From contig JASJCT010000036.1 of assembly GCA_030065855.1 (NCBI GenBank), positions 1-63,853 on the forward strand: a stretch of 63,853 bases of DNA, in the 5' to 3' direction. Of the stretch, positions 19,959-28,784 are shown in pieces (position 1 is the first letter of the stretch; every line of letters begins with the position of its first letter). Under the pieces are notes generated by a model, which made no database searches, was not told the origin of the DNA, and saw nothing but the letters and a program-made list of their open reading frames with translations. The translations under genes and the position numbers were made by a program. Origin of the DNA: Myxococcota bacterium. GTDB taxonomy: Bacteria; Myxococcota_A; Polyangia; JAAYKL01.

Positions 19959-20774
19959 TCAATGTAGCCTCCGACGATGAAAAGGTTGACTGTCAGTGAT
20001 ATTAAAATAATTGAAGATAGTAACGTGTTCGTTAGTCGCTTCAAGTGGGTCTACGCCTAGTCCTTCTTCATTCATTAACGGTTCGATAACCCGCCTAATC
20101 TTCTCAACGTATTCCCTCGTTAGGTGGTCTCTGAGTCGCCTATTAATGCCTTCTAATAATGCATAGGGTCGACAGTCTAAACTGAGTGCCAATAACCCAT
20201 CCTCGAGCTGTCGGTTCATTTCGTCATCTTCTCTGAGATCGCTATTGGCAACCGCGGTCAAAATATCAGCAGCCATACCAGAGGCAACCGTTCCTTCCAG
20301 CCCGGCACGACGAAGGAGCAGGATGGCAGCTCCGGCGTAGGCGACGTCATCCCGCAGACGCCGTATCAATTCGAGAATTTCATTCGGCCGTCCAATATGG
20401 GCCATCGCCCATGCTGCTTTCCAATGGGCGTCTGTTTTTCCACTTTTAAATGATTCGCTTTTTAGCGCGTTTGTGCTGATCATCCCCCAAAGGGAGTTGC
20501 GAATATTCTCGGTACCTAGATGACATGCGCCCACGACATAAAAAAGCCAATATAGCGCGTTCTTGTCAGTATCCCAGATTCGTTCTAGTTCGCGTGCCAT
20601 CAATAGGCCAATCGCCTCGGCGTGAAGTTGGCGCATGTCTGGAGGTGCATTTTTAAAACGCTCTTCGACCTCACGGCCGGGATCCGTGCGCTCACCGTCG
20701 CGAATGCGAAGCATTTTTTTGCCAGTCAGGACATCCCATATGCGTGTCGCTAGTTCTTCGATTCTCTGGCGCAT
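19959..20774 (-). CDS. Helical protein in the KaiC-like/ferredoxin operon
   Basis: 271 residues, almost entirely predicted helical, soluble, no signal peptide. Stretches such as AHWKAAWAMAHIGRPNEILE, LRDDVAYAGAAILLLRRAGL and EDGLLALSLDCRPYALLEG have the alternation of HEAT/TPR-like helical pairs, suggesting a scaffold or adaptor. No catalytic motif is visible. It starts at the ATG at 20774 with no strong ribosome site and ends 44 bases before the KaiC-like gene. Function unknown; conserved linkage would have to be checked. Confidence 0.65.
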   Translation of the reverse strand: MRQRIEELATRIWDVLTGKKMLRIRDGERTDPGREVEERFKNAPPDMRQLHAEAIGLLMARELERIWDTDKNALYWLFYVVGACHLGTENIRNSLWGMISTNALKSESFKSGKTDAHWKAAWAMAHIGRPNEILELIRRLRDDVAYAGAAILLLRRAGLEGTVASGMAADILTAVANSDLREDDEMNRQLEDGLLALSLDCRPYALLEGINRRLRDHLTREYVEKIRRVIEPLMNEEGLGVDPLEATNEHVTIFNYFNITDSQPFHRRRLH

Positions 20775-20895
20775 CTTTATAGGTTCCGTATCGCTTTTTT
20801 CTTTCTTTGTTATTCTACTAATTGCTTATGTCTATCAATGAATAATACTTTGTTCCCATACTATAGCATAATTTTCAATATACCTGCAGCGCGTA

Positions 20896-21867
20896 TCAGC
20901 TAACCAAATCAAAAGAGAGCAGCGTTTTTGCATCGAAAGGCTGATGCACCCATTCGGGCGCAACTCTCCGGTTGTCTGTATCTCTTAAGTGAAACGCATA
21001 CCCTGACAGTGGAGCCGTCGAAGGTCTCCACTCCGGGCGATACCCTGCATCTGGGGCGGTTGGTAAATGATAGCGTATGCCGCCTTTTGGATATTCAAGC
21101 CATACGATCTGTGCGTCGCTTTTCCAAGTCGGAAGGCCGAGGACACTGGCAAGCTCACCGGGATTGGATTCGTATGGTTTTGTACATTTGCGATCAGTGG
21201 CAAAGACAATGTTCGTGTTTGTGTTGACCTGCCCCGCGAGCCTTTTCGGGTTTTTTTTGTATTTCTTCAGCAATAGCTTTCTATGCAGCGGCGCGTCATT
21301 GGTCATCAGTGTTGGAAATTCACCGACACCGCTTATGTGATACCTTTCAAAATCTTTAAGCAATACATAGCGGCCCATTTCTCGGTCTGTTATATCGAGA
21401 GGAGGTTCATTTCGTCCGTTTAATGTATACTGTCGCTTTTGGGAATCCTCTATCTGGATTTGGTGCATTGCTTCTTCAGCAGACAACGCGCCCGACAAGC
21501 GGTGTTCAACTTCGCAGATGAAGCGCCATTTCGTATCTTCGTTATTTTCGTATCGGTCCGGCCGTTCAGATTCGAAATTGGTTTTGATTGTTTCGTCGCA
21601 TGGCTGTGCGAAAGTGGGCCATCTCCGCCATGGATCCCAAACAGACGCGCCTTCGAATGCCAGATCACGCGCCCCCTTAGAACAAATCTGTATACAAGCA
21701 CAACACCCCCGACAATCTGATGTGTCCGGTAATTGGGGCCCGGTGTGCTGGTCGAAGATAAATGCCATTGATGGACAAAAAGCCACGCATTCTCCGCACC
21801 TGTCGCATTTTGGCCGGTCTAATTTTACGATATGTCTCTCAGCGAACAATCGCCCATCTCCTTCCAT
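20896..21867 (-). CDS. 2[4Fe-4S] ferredoxin-domain protein in the KaiC-like operon
   Basis: 323 residues. The N-terminal 65 residues are a bacterial-type 2[4Fe-4S] ferredoxin: CDRCGECVAFCP and CRGCCACIQICS each provide a C-x2-C-x2-C-x3-C set. The remaining 250 residues are an unrecognised soluble domain rich in Trp, Arg and Pro (DVSVWDPWRRW-like WDPWRRWPTFAQP, LASVLGLPTWKSDAQIVWLE). The ATG at 21867 has no ribosome site. A TTG at 21849 (giving a start at FAERHIVKLD) has GGAAGGAG 8 bases upstream and may be the true start. It is the first gene of the probable operon and suggests redox input to, or electron flow within, the KaiC-like system; that is inference. Confidence 0.75.
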   Translation of the reverse strand: MEGDGRLFAERHIVKLDRPKCDRCGECVAFCPSMAFIFDQHTGPQLPDTSDCRGCCACIQICSKGARDLAFEGASVWDPWRRWPTFAQPCDETIKTNFESERPDRYENNEDTKWRFICEVEHRLSGALSAEEAMHQIQIEDSQKRQYTLNGRNEPPLDITDREMGRYVLLKDFERYHISGVGEFPTLMTNDAPLHRKLLLKKYKKNPKRLAGQVNTNTNIVFATDRKCTKPYESNPGELASVLGLPTWKSDAQIVWLEYPKGGIRYHLPTAPDAGYRPEWRPSTAPLSGYAFHLRDTDNRRVAPEWVHQPFDAKTLLSFDLVS

Positions 21868-21892
21868 CAGCCATAAATTAAGTATTAATGGC

Positions 21893-21922
21893 GTGATACC
21901 TCTGGAGCTGGTGCGTTGTCAA
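21893..21922 (-). promoter_or_regulatory. Putative sigma-70 promoter of the ferredoxin/KaiC-like operon
   Basis: On the minus strand a consensus -35 TTGACA (21917-21922) is followed after 18 bases by TATCAC (21893-21898), a 4-of-6 match to the -10. It lies 26 bases upstream of the ferredoxin-domain gene start. No transcript data support it. Confidence 0.4.
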
Positions 21923-21965
21923 TAACCATTCTTTTTTGCATCAATGGAACAACTGTCCGAGTGCT

Positions 21966-24900
21966 TCAGCCGCGCTTACACAATCTGAGGATATCTTTGC
22001 CGTATTGCTTGAGGATACCCGGCCCGACCCCGGAGATCCCGATCAGTGCGTCCTCTGTCTTGGGACGCTCTGCGGCGATCAGGTATAAAACCCGGTCGGT
22101 CAATATTCGAAATGCTGGAATGCCCCGCTTGCGGGCGAGCGCCAGGCGCCATTGCTTTAGCCCGGTTACCAGTCCGGGATCGGCCGCTGCTGGAGTGGCT
22201 GCCCTGGCAGCCCGGGTGGTTTTTTTCCTTGGGGCGGCACCGCGCTTTGATGCGGGCTTCCGGGTGCGAGGCGCGGGTCGTTTCCTGGATTTTCGCTTGG
22301 ACTTTGCATCCGATAGTGGCATTTGGGTGAGGTGAACCAAACGGTCCAGCTCACTGTCACCTGCTAGGACGCGGCGTCCTGCCGAGGTAATGCAGATCCG
22401 TTGAAACGGGATGGTCCGGCCCTCTTTTTCAAAAGTAGCCTGGTTCACGTGGATCAGCTTGGCCCGAAAGAGGGCCTCGATAAATAGTTCAAACACATCG
22501 CGATCGACCCGGGTTTCCATCACGTCTCGAAACAGTTTGCCCTTGGGTTGAATGTCGTTGCTATCCAGGTATCGCAGGATGTGCTCCATGGCGCTGAGCT
22601 CTGTGGGGTCGGCAACCCGGGTTTCGCGCATCACTGCATCCTCGGGTGCGCAGATGTCGCAGGTAGCACAGGCCTCGCCACTGTCTTCTTGATCTCCAAA
22701 GTGCCGGACGAGCCGCAGCATGCGGCACTCCAGAGATTGGGCAAAATCCGAAATGTCCGTAAGCTGCTGCTCTTTGCACTGGCGCTGTTCTTCGTACGGC
22801 CCTCGCCAATTAGAACTGCCGCGGGCCACCCGTTCCTCTGGATCCACGTCCGCACCCCCGTGGATCCAAAGTTTTTCGAGCACGGTGTCAAAAAGGGAGG
22901 GATCGATCCCCAGTCTATCGATGAGCACCTGCTTGGGCACGCTTTCTTGGGGAAGACTGCGATATACCTGATCCAGTATAACGGCCTCTGGATAGTCCCG
23001 ATCGAGGAAGAATTCGTGGGTTTTGCGGTCTGCAAAGGAATACATCAAAATGGCTCGCGAGGGCTTGCCGTCCCTGCCGGCCCTACCGATCTCCTGGTAG
23101 TATCCCTCGATGCTGCCCGGTAATGCTGCGTGGATCACTGTGCGCACATCTGGTTTATCAATGCCCATGCCGAAGGCGATGGTGGCTACGATGACTTCGA
23201 TCCGGCCGTTGAGGAATTGCCCCTGTACCTGATCCCTCGAAGACGCGGTCATACCGGCGTGGTAGGCAGCAGCAGAGACCTGCGTGCCGAGATCGCGTGC
23301 CAGTGCTTCGGTCTTTTTTCGCGTGGGTGCATACACAATGGCCGGGCGCCTGGCGGGATCCTTTAAAATGCGCAAGACTGCTGCGGTGCGCAGGCGCGGG
23401 GGCAGCTCAACCACTTCCACGGCGATATTGTGCCGCCGGAATCCGTGGACAAAGCGCTGTGCCTCGCCTATGCCGAGCTGGGTGACAATGTCGTCCTGTA
23501 CGAGCGGGGTTGCCGTGGCCGTAAGCGCGATCACCGGAGATGGTCTCAAGAGGGGCAGTCGATCCTTTAACATGCGATAATCCGGTCGAAAGTCGTGCCC
23601 CCACTGGGAAATACAATGGGCCTCGTCAATGGCGATGAGCACGGGCCGCCGTCTGGCGAGCATCTCGGGAAAACCCGGTACCCGCAGCCGTTCAGGCGAA
23701 ATCATCAGGAAATCCAAATCTCCGTTGAGGTATTGCCTGGCCACGCGCCGGGATATTTCCCGCTCCCGCCCTGAGTGGATGCGTTCGGCGCGAAACCCGG
23801 CGTTTTTAAGCCCAGCGACTTGATCTTCCATGAGGGCGATGAGCGGACTGATAACCAGTGTAGTACCGGCCCGGGCAATCCCTGGCAGTTGGTAGCACAG
23901 GGATTTACCAGCGCCGGTAGGCATGACCAAAAGCGCATCTCGACCTGCCACTGCAGTTTCGCAGACCTCTCGCTGATGGGGCCGAAAGTCGTCAAACCCA
24001 AACCGTTGGCGCAGCAGCACCTCGATGCCCTCCGAGCGAGTGTCCTGTCCCGTCTGGGTTGTAGGGCCGGGGTTTATCCCCGGCCGCGTATCGGGAGTGC
24101 CCGGCCCGCTTGGAACTGATGACCCCCCTTTCGCAAAGGGGGCCGGGGGGATTTCGTCTTTTCCTCTTGTATCGCGAGGTGACAAAATCCCTCTAGCCCC
24201 CTTTTTCAAGGGGGAATGGGATGAATCAGGAGAATGAGATGAATCCTTTGTATCAATATTAGATATCACTTCCTTTAAATACGCCTCGATGTCCTTCATA
24301 AATGTCTCGAGGTGCTCCTTGCCTCGTTCGATCTCCTTGAGTCGCCGTTCCCACTGCCCGGTCATGGCCGGGCTCTTGACGTGCCCATGGACCGTTTCTA
24401 CAAGGGCAATGCCGCGTTCCGTGGCCACAAGGGATTTACGACCCTCTCGAACCAGATACCCCCTGTCCAGCAGGGTCTCGATGATCGCGGCGCGGGTCGC
24501 TGGCGTGCCAAGGCCTGTATCGCGCATGGCATCTGATAGGGCCTTGTCGTCGAGGGTGCGCCCGGCCGTCTCCATGGCAGTCAGAAGCGTGCCCTCGGTA
24601 AACGGGCGCGGCGGCTGGGTCTGCTTTTCGACGATGCGGACATCTGCCACATGGACTGGCAGTCCCTGTACGAGTCCCGGGGGCAGGGCCTTGTCCTGTG
24701 ACGCAGTGCTCTGTTGCGGCCGCTTTGATTGCTTTGGCAAAATGGGATCCAAGATCCGCCACCCTTGGTCCAGCACCATTGTACCGCGGGACCGATACAA
24801 ATCGATCACCGGGCCGCTCTCTTGGTCGGCCGGTTCAGAGGCGATGCGCGTCATCACCGTTGTCATCGAGGTGATGTAATCCCCGTGCCACGCAGCCAGG

Positions 24901-26087
24901 AGTCGCCGGCATATCAAATCGTATATGCGCGCTTCGTCGCTGCCCGGGCCGAGCCGGTCGCTCGAAAGTGAGGTGGGCACGATAGCGTGGTGGTCCGAAA
25001 CCTTGGCATCGTCCACAAATCGACGGCCCAGGGGGCGCTCGCCAGTGCCAGGGGCAAGCTTTGACTGAAAGGGAGCGGCAATGGCAGTAACAATGGCCGG
25101 TAAGGTGCGCGCCACATCTGAAGAGAGATACCGGCTGTCGGTCCGGGGGTAGCTGATCAGCTTGTGCTGCTCGTAGAGCCGCTGTGCTGCTGTCAGGGTT
25201 CTATTGGCGCTGAACCCGTAGATCCGGTTTGCGTGGCGCTGGAGCTCGGTGAGATCGTAAAGCTGCGGTGGGGGCTGGCGCTTTTTGGTGTTTTCGACAG
25301 ATGCAATCGACGCCCGACCTGTTGACGCCCGCGCTGCTACCGCGTCTGCCTGCTCGCCGTCTGGTGGCAGCCGGGTATTATTTTTTTTAAAAAGATAGAC
25401 CCCGATATACGGACCTTCGCCTGTCTTAAATGTGGCTTCGACCTCGAGGTAATCCTCTGGCACGAACGCTGCAATGGCTTGGGTGCGGTCCACCACCATG
25501 GCCAGGGTTGGGGTTTGCACCCGGCCGACCGTGAATTTTTCCCCGGTGGTGATCGTGTAGGCCCGGGAGAGATTCATGCCCACGAGCCAGTCTGCCCGGC
25601 TTCGACCCGTTGCTGCCTCTGCAAGATTATCGAACTGCGCACCTGTCTTTAAATTTAAAAATCCCTGTTTTATCGCGTGGGGTGTGAGCGAAGAAATCCA
25701 AAGGCGGCGAACCGGCTTGGTGCATTCGGTTTTTTCGTAGATGTATCTAAAAATCAACTCCCCCTCTCGACCGGCATCGGTCGCGCAGATCACGCTCTCG
25801 ATTTTGGGGGATCGCAGCAATCTCCGAACCACGTCGAATTGTTCTTTTGTCCTCTCGATAATGGTGAGGGGCCAATGTTCCGGCATCATGGGCAGGGATG
25901 CGAGCTGCCACGCCCGCCATTCCGGATTGATTTCGTGTGGCTCGGGGAGGCCGACCAGGTGACCCAAGGCCCAGGAGATTGCGTATCCAGCGCCGCTCAA
26001 GTACCCCCTACCCCGCTGCGTGGCCCCCAGGACCCGAGCGATATCTGCGGCGACAGACGGCTTTTCTGTGATAACGGCAACGGTCAT
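21966..26087 (-). CDS. Topoisomerase III-RecQ helicase fusion
   Basis: 1373 residues joining two enzymes that normally act as separate partners. Residues 1-600 are a type IA topoisomerase (TopB-like): Toprim motifs ITEKPSVA at 6-13 and DAGREGE at 104-110, GRVQTPTL at 188-195, and active Tyr313 in [13 protein letters not shown]. Residues about 685-1200 are RecQ: motif 0 [11 protein letters not shown], Walker [48 protein letters not shown], then the RQC zinc set ([19 protein letters not shown]). The last 80 residues are an HRDC domain ([19 protein letters not shown]). The linker (about 615-680) contains a dispersed palindromic repeat read in frame. By family knowledge the pair decatenates and dissolves recombination intermediates. 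The ATG at 26087 begins the conserved [11 protein letters not shown]. Confidence 0.95.
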   Translation of the reverse strand: MTVAVITEKPSVAADIARVLGATQRGRGYLSGAGYAISWALGHLVGLPEPHEINPEWRAWQLASLPMMPEHWPLTIIERTKEQFDVVRRLLRSPKIESVICATDAGREGELIFRYIYEKTECTKPVRRLWISSLTPHAIKQGFLNLKTGAQFDNLAEAATGRSRADWLVGMNLSRAYTITTGEKFTVGRVQTPTLAMVVDRTQAIAAFVPEDYLEVEATFKTGEGPYIGVYLFKKNNTRLPPDGEQADAVAARASTGRASIASVENTKKRQPPPQLYDLTELQRHANRIYGFSANRTLTAAQRLYEQHKLISYPRTDSRYLSSDVARTLPAIVTAIAAPFQSKLAPGTGERPLGRRFVDDAKVSDHHAIVPTSLSSDRLGPGSDEARIYDLICRRLLAAWHGDYITSMTTVMTRIASEPADQESGPVIDLYRSRGTMVLDQGWRILDPILPKQSKRPQQSTASQDKALPPGLVQGLPVHVADVRIVEKQTQPPRPFTEGTLLTAMETAGRTLDDKALSDAMRDTGLGTPATRAAIIETLLDRGYLVREGRKSLVATERGIALVETVHGHVKSPAMTGQWERRLKEIERGKEHLETFMKDIEAYLKEVISNIDTKDSSHSPDSSHSPLKKGARGILSPRDTRGKDEIPPAPFAKGGSSVPSGPGTPDTRPGINPGPTTQTGQDTRSEGIEVLLRQRFGFDDFRPHQREVCETAVAGRDALLVMPTGAGKSLCYQLPGIARAGTTLVISPLIALMEDQVAGLKNAGFRAERIHSGREREISRRVARQYLNGDLDFLMISPERLRVPGFPEMLARRRPVLIAIDEAHCISQWGHDFRPDYRMLKDRLPLLRPSPVIALTATATPLVQDDIVTQLGIGEAQRFVHGFRRHNIAVEVVELPPRLRTAAVLRILKDPARRPAIVYAPTRKKTEALARDLGTQVSAAAYHAGMTASSRDQVQGQFLNGRIEVIVATIAFGMGIDKPDVRTVIHAALPGSIEGYYQEIGRAGRDGKPSRAILMYSFADRKTHEFFLDRDYPEAVILDQVYRSLPQESVPKQVLIDRLGIDPSLFDTVLEKLWIHGGADVDPEERVARGSSNWRGPYEEQRQCKEQQLTDISDFAQSLECRMLRLVRHFGDQEDSGEACATCDICAPEDAVMRETRVADPTELSAMEHILRYLDSNDIQPKGKLFRDVMETRVDRDVFELFIEALFRAKLIHVNQATFEKEGRTIPFQRICITSAGRRVLAGDSELDRLVHLTQMPLSDAKSKRKSRKRPAPRTRKPASKRGAAPRKKTTRAARAATPAAADPGLVTGLKQWRLALARKRGIPAFRILTDRVLYLIAAERPKTEDALIGISGVGPGILKQYGKDILRLCKRG
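24119..24245. repeat. Palindromic dispersed repeat inside the fusion linker
   Basis: Two inverted GC-rich hairpins: CCCCCCTTTCGCAAAGGGGG at 24122-24141 and CCCCCTTTTTCAAGGGGG at about 24197-24214, joined by GGGGGGATTTCGTCTTTTC. Translated on the minus strand they read [11 protein letters not shown] and [11 protein letters not shown], a peptide pattern known from dispersed repeats in many bacteria. The first half matches the insertion at 2714-2770. Here it is tolerated because it falls in a flexible linker and keeps frame. Confidence 0.75.
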
Positions 26088-26136
26088 TTAAGGCATGTCT
26101 ATCACAACATCTTAAATGTTTGCCACAGTGGACGAA

Positions 26137-26958
26137 TTATCTGAGAAGCAACCAAAGAAAATGAACGATACCTCTAAAAAATGGCCTGTTGCCAATGGCG
26201 CGGCATCCACAGTCCTCGTCAGATCCGTCGTCGAGATCGCATTCCGTGTCGTCAGCAGTGAGGCCCAAGCCGCAATAGGGTTCCTCACAGAAGCCCGGGT
26301 CTTCAGCAAGTGGATAGATGGCGCAGATGCCGTCGATGTCGTCCTGTTCCAGGGTCTGTTTTTTTGTCTCGCCGAACGTACCTGAGTCGTGCATTGTGGC
26401 AGTGCCGTCGGTCGAGTGCCCCAAGCCAAAGGTGTGGCCGATCTCGTGGGTCAGGGTATTGCGCAAATCCATCAATCGCGTATCGCCGGGATAGGTTTCT
26501 TCGTCGGCAAAGTCGAAGTAGACGCCGTTGAATTCGATGTCAGCATCGAGAATGCGCCCGGTTTTTTCGTCAAAGTTGATGCTCGTCATGGCAATGACCC
26601 CACCGCCGTGGTCCCAGTCCTCTAGGTTTTCGCGCCAGACGAGCAAATTGTTGTTGGGCTGATTGAGGTAAAAGTCAGCTTCGTCGATCTCAGCCGGGTC
26701 CGTCTCGACAAAGTAAAAATGGCTGCAAGGCACGTCTTCCCAGGTATCAAAACTCTCGCGCACCGCATCTCGCAGCACATCCCACGGCAGATCCTGGGAT
26801 CCGTCTTGATAAATCGAGTAATGTAAGCACGCACTGTCCCAAGAAATCGGCTTGCCCGATTGGGTCGTCATCCATTCATAGGCGGTCGCGGTGGACGGAC
26901 GGTTGAGAGATGTGAAAAGAAAGGCAAGGGCAAACCCGATGGTCGGAAACCGAAGCAT
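26137..26958 (-). CDS. Secreted matrixin-type zinc metalloprotease
   Basis: 273 residues. Signal peptide at about 1-24 (MLRFPTIGFALAFLFTSLNR). The metzincin zinc site HEIGHTFGLGHS (HExxHxxGxxH) lies near residue 172, followed by a Met-turn candidate ATMHDSG. Upstream, DGSQDLPWDVLRDAVRESFD and TSINFDEKTGRILDADIEFN match matrixin core strands. The C-terminal 45 residues are Cys-rich (CEEPYCGLGL, CDLDDGSDEDCGC) and end in a hydrophobic stretch with a terminal Arg (FFRGIVHFLWLLLR), resembling MYXO-CTERM-like sorting tails, which suggests surface anchoring. It stands alone, with the fusion helicase-topoisomerase downstream. Confidence 0.9.
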   Translation of the reverse strand: MLRFPTIGFALAFLFTSLNRPSTATAYEWMTTQSGKPISWDSACLHYSIYQDGSQDLPWDVLRDAVRESFDTWEDVPCSHFYFVETDPAEIDEADFYLNQPNNNLLVWRENLEDWDHGGGVIAMTSINFDEKTGRILDADIEFNGVYFDFADEETYPGDTRLMDLRNTLTHEIGHTFGLGHSTDGTATMHDSGTFGETKKQTLEQDDIDGICAIYPLAEDPGFCEEPYCGLGLTADDTECDLDDGSDEDCGCRAIGNRPFFRGIVHFLWLLLR

Positions 26959-27049
26959 GTCTCCATTATCGTTCTAGTTCAACGACAGTCAAGCCAGACC
27001 GTGTGAAAAGTTGGGATCAAACTTGGCCGCCCCTGTCCGTCGGCCCATC

Positions 27050-27661
27050 CTAGCCCCGGAGTTTTTTTGTTATCTCAGCCACATGCCGTCCCTGAAACCG
27101 GGCCCCTAAGATCTCGGTTTCGCTGGGCATGCGTTCGCCCTTGGTACCGGCAATGGTCGAGGCGCCATAGGGGGAGCACCCTGTCACCTCGTCGAGACGC
27201 ATTTGATCCTGGAACGCATAGGGCAGCCCCACGATCACCATGCCGTGGTGCAGCAGCGTGGTATGGAAGCTCAATATGGTCGACTCCTGTCCCCCGTGCT
27301 GGGTGGCGGTGCTGACAAACACGCTGCCCACCTTGCCCACCAACGCCCCCTCCATCCACAGCTGGCCCGTGGCATCGATGAACTGCCGCATTTGGCCGCA
27401 CATGCTACCGAACCGGGTGGGGGTACCAAAAATGACGCCGTCGGCTGTTTTTAGGTCCTCGGGCGAGGCAATGGGCACATCGGCAAAGCCCTTTTGAGCA
27501 TCGATCGCATTCATTTGTTGCAGCACCCCGTCGGGCAATGTCTCAGGGACCCGCTTGATTTCCACGTCCACGCCTGGTACTTCGCGTACCCCCTCGGCAA
27601 TGGCTTTTGCCATGTGATACACGTGACCGTAGGTAGAATAAAACAGAACCAGTATTTTCAT
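27050..27661 (-). CDS. wrbA: NAD(P)H:quinone oxidoreductase, WrbA type
   Basis: 203-residue flavodoxin-fold enzyme that reduces quinones by two electrons using FMN. The N-terminal phosphate loop is [18 protein letters not shown]; the flavin loop [18 protein letters not shown] and the family block [17 protein letters not shown] follow, with [10 protein letters not shown] near the end. Length and motifs are those of WrbA. AGGAGGG lies just upstream of the ATG, giving a confident start. It appears to be a single-gene unit. Confidence 0.95.
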   Translation of the reverse strand: MKILVLFYSTYGHVYHMAKAIAEGVREVPGVDVEIKRVPETLPDGVLQQMNAIDAQKGFADVPIASPEDLKTADGVIFGTPTRFGSMCGQMRQFIDATGQLWMEGALVGKVGSVFVSTATQHGGQESTILSFHTTLLHHGMVIVGLPYAFQDQMRLDEVTGCSPYGASTIAGTKGERMPSETEILGARFQGRHVAEITKKLRG

Positions 27662-27729
27662 TTGTCCCTCCTTGGCAATCTCAGGCCATGAAGAAAATCA
27701 GGAAATTTACATTTAGATTAACAACAACT

Positions 27730-27885
27730 GGGTTGCGCGCAAGGTTTCTGGCGACGCTTCGCCTCAACCCGACGCGTATGCCTGACGAGGCCCGCCTCCG
27801 CCGAGCCTCCGGCGGGGTAATCGAATTTCGAGATAGACTACGAAGAACCAAGATCCCGCCGTAGGGTGGGCGAAGGCGGACACGT
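27730..27885. repeat. Intergenic GC-rich repeat with inverted arms
   Basis: Between wrbA and the next gene lies a segment with CCCGCCTCCGCCGAGCCTCC then GGCGGGG (27798-27825), where CCGCC and GGCGG arms can pair, and a further GGGTGGGCGAAGGCGG at about 27864. This resembles genome-dispersed Cys/Gly-codon-like GC repeats. There is no open gene. It may act as a transcript hairpin upstream of wrbA or downstream of the Cys-rich gene, but no T-run terminator is seen. Confidence 0.4.
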
Positions 27886-27927
27886 CAAAACGCAACTCAT
27901 CTGTTAGAACGTAGCTTTTGCAGACCT

Positions 27928-28773
27928 CTAAAAACGAAGATCCAGTGATATGCCAGGTGCGCTGGGAGTTTCCCGAGGCATCTTAAGCGGTTCGGACTGG
28001 GCAAACCGGAGAGATCGAACCGAGGATTGCTCGGGGGGAATGTAAAAATTCTCTTTTGCCTTTTTCATCCCTTTGTTGCCTTTGACGATAGAAACAATCC
28101 CGGAAATCAAAATGATTGTGCCAAAAACCTCGATACCTGCACCGACAGCGAGTTGCGCCGTGGCATCTTCCCCTTCTGAGGCTTTCACGCCAGCTATCAC
28201 ACCTAATACAACCGCACCGCACATTGACAATACCCCTACAACGGTCATAACGGCGCCGCCCCCCTTTTTTTTCTGAAATTCCTTGTACTTGAGCTCATTA
28301 TATTCAGTACGAGCAATCATCTCCGCCGAGTCTTGACGGGTGTATTGGCGACCCGTTGATGTTGTGCCAGCAGACGGCCCTGTTTGGGCTGCTGGCTGGG
28401 TTGCCGAGGGAAGACAGTGCCCGTTCATCGTGCAGACCTCCCCTGTCTGGCACGCTGGATTGCACGGGCTCTTGCACACGCCGTTAATACAAGTAAATCC
28501 ACTGCGGCAGGCAGGAAAACACGTCGCTGCGGCTTTCTCCTGCGCTTTCTCCTGCTCACCCGCATCGGTGGTATTTGAGGCATCAGCGGCAGCAGCCTTA
28601 GACCCTGCTTTCGAAGGCTCGCTATCAGCCGCAGGAGAGATACTGTCCGCAGCAGGGGTTTCTTTTTCGACTCCCTGTGCCAAAGCAGGTCCAAGGGCCA
28701 GGTTGACACAGAGAAAGCTGACCAAAGCAGTGGGCAATGTCTTTAGCTGGTTTTGTTGATGTCGAAATGGCAT
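27928..28773 (-). CDS. Exported Cys-rich protein with two membrane segments
   Basis: 281 residues. The ATG at 28773 has AGGAG 9 bases upstream and starts a signal peptide (MPFRHQQNQLKTLPTALVSF, then LALGPALAQ). After a Ser/Ala/Glu linker come two Cys modules (CFPACRSGFTCINGVC and CNPACQTGEVCTMNGHC) of a kind common in myxobacterial surface proteins. Two hydrophobic helices follow (MTVVGVLSMCGAVVLGVIAG and VFGTIILISGIVSIV), then a charged C-terminal tail. It starts 11 bases after the stop of the EGF-repeat lipoprotein gene, so the two are very likely one operon. Function unknown; a cell-surface or envelope role is inferred. Confidence 0.75.
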   Translation of the reverse strand: MPFRHQQNQLKTLPTALVSFLCVNLALGPALAQGVEKETPAADSISPAADSEPSKAGSKAAAADASNTTDAGEQEKAQEKAAATCFPACRSGFTCINGVCKSPCNPACQTGEVCTMNGHCLPSATQPAAQTGPSAGTTSTGRQYTRQDSAEMIARTEYNELKYKEFQKKKGGGAVMTVVGVLSMCGAVVLGVIAGVKASEGEDATAQLAVGAGIEVFGTIILISGIVSIVKGNKGMKKAKENFYIPPEQSSVRSLRFAQSEPLKMPRETPSAPGISLDLRF

Positions 28774-28784
28774 TAGTATCTCTC

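Noticed and set aside
27075..27401. 108-codon gene inside wrbA
   Set aside because: Shadow frame, His/Arg-rich, while the wrbA frame is fully conserved.
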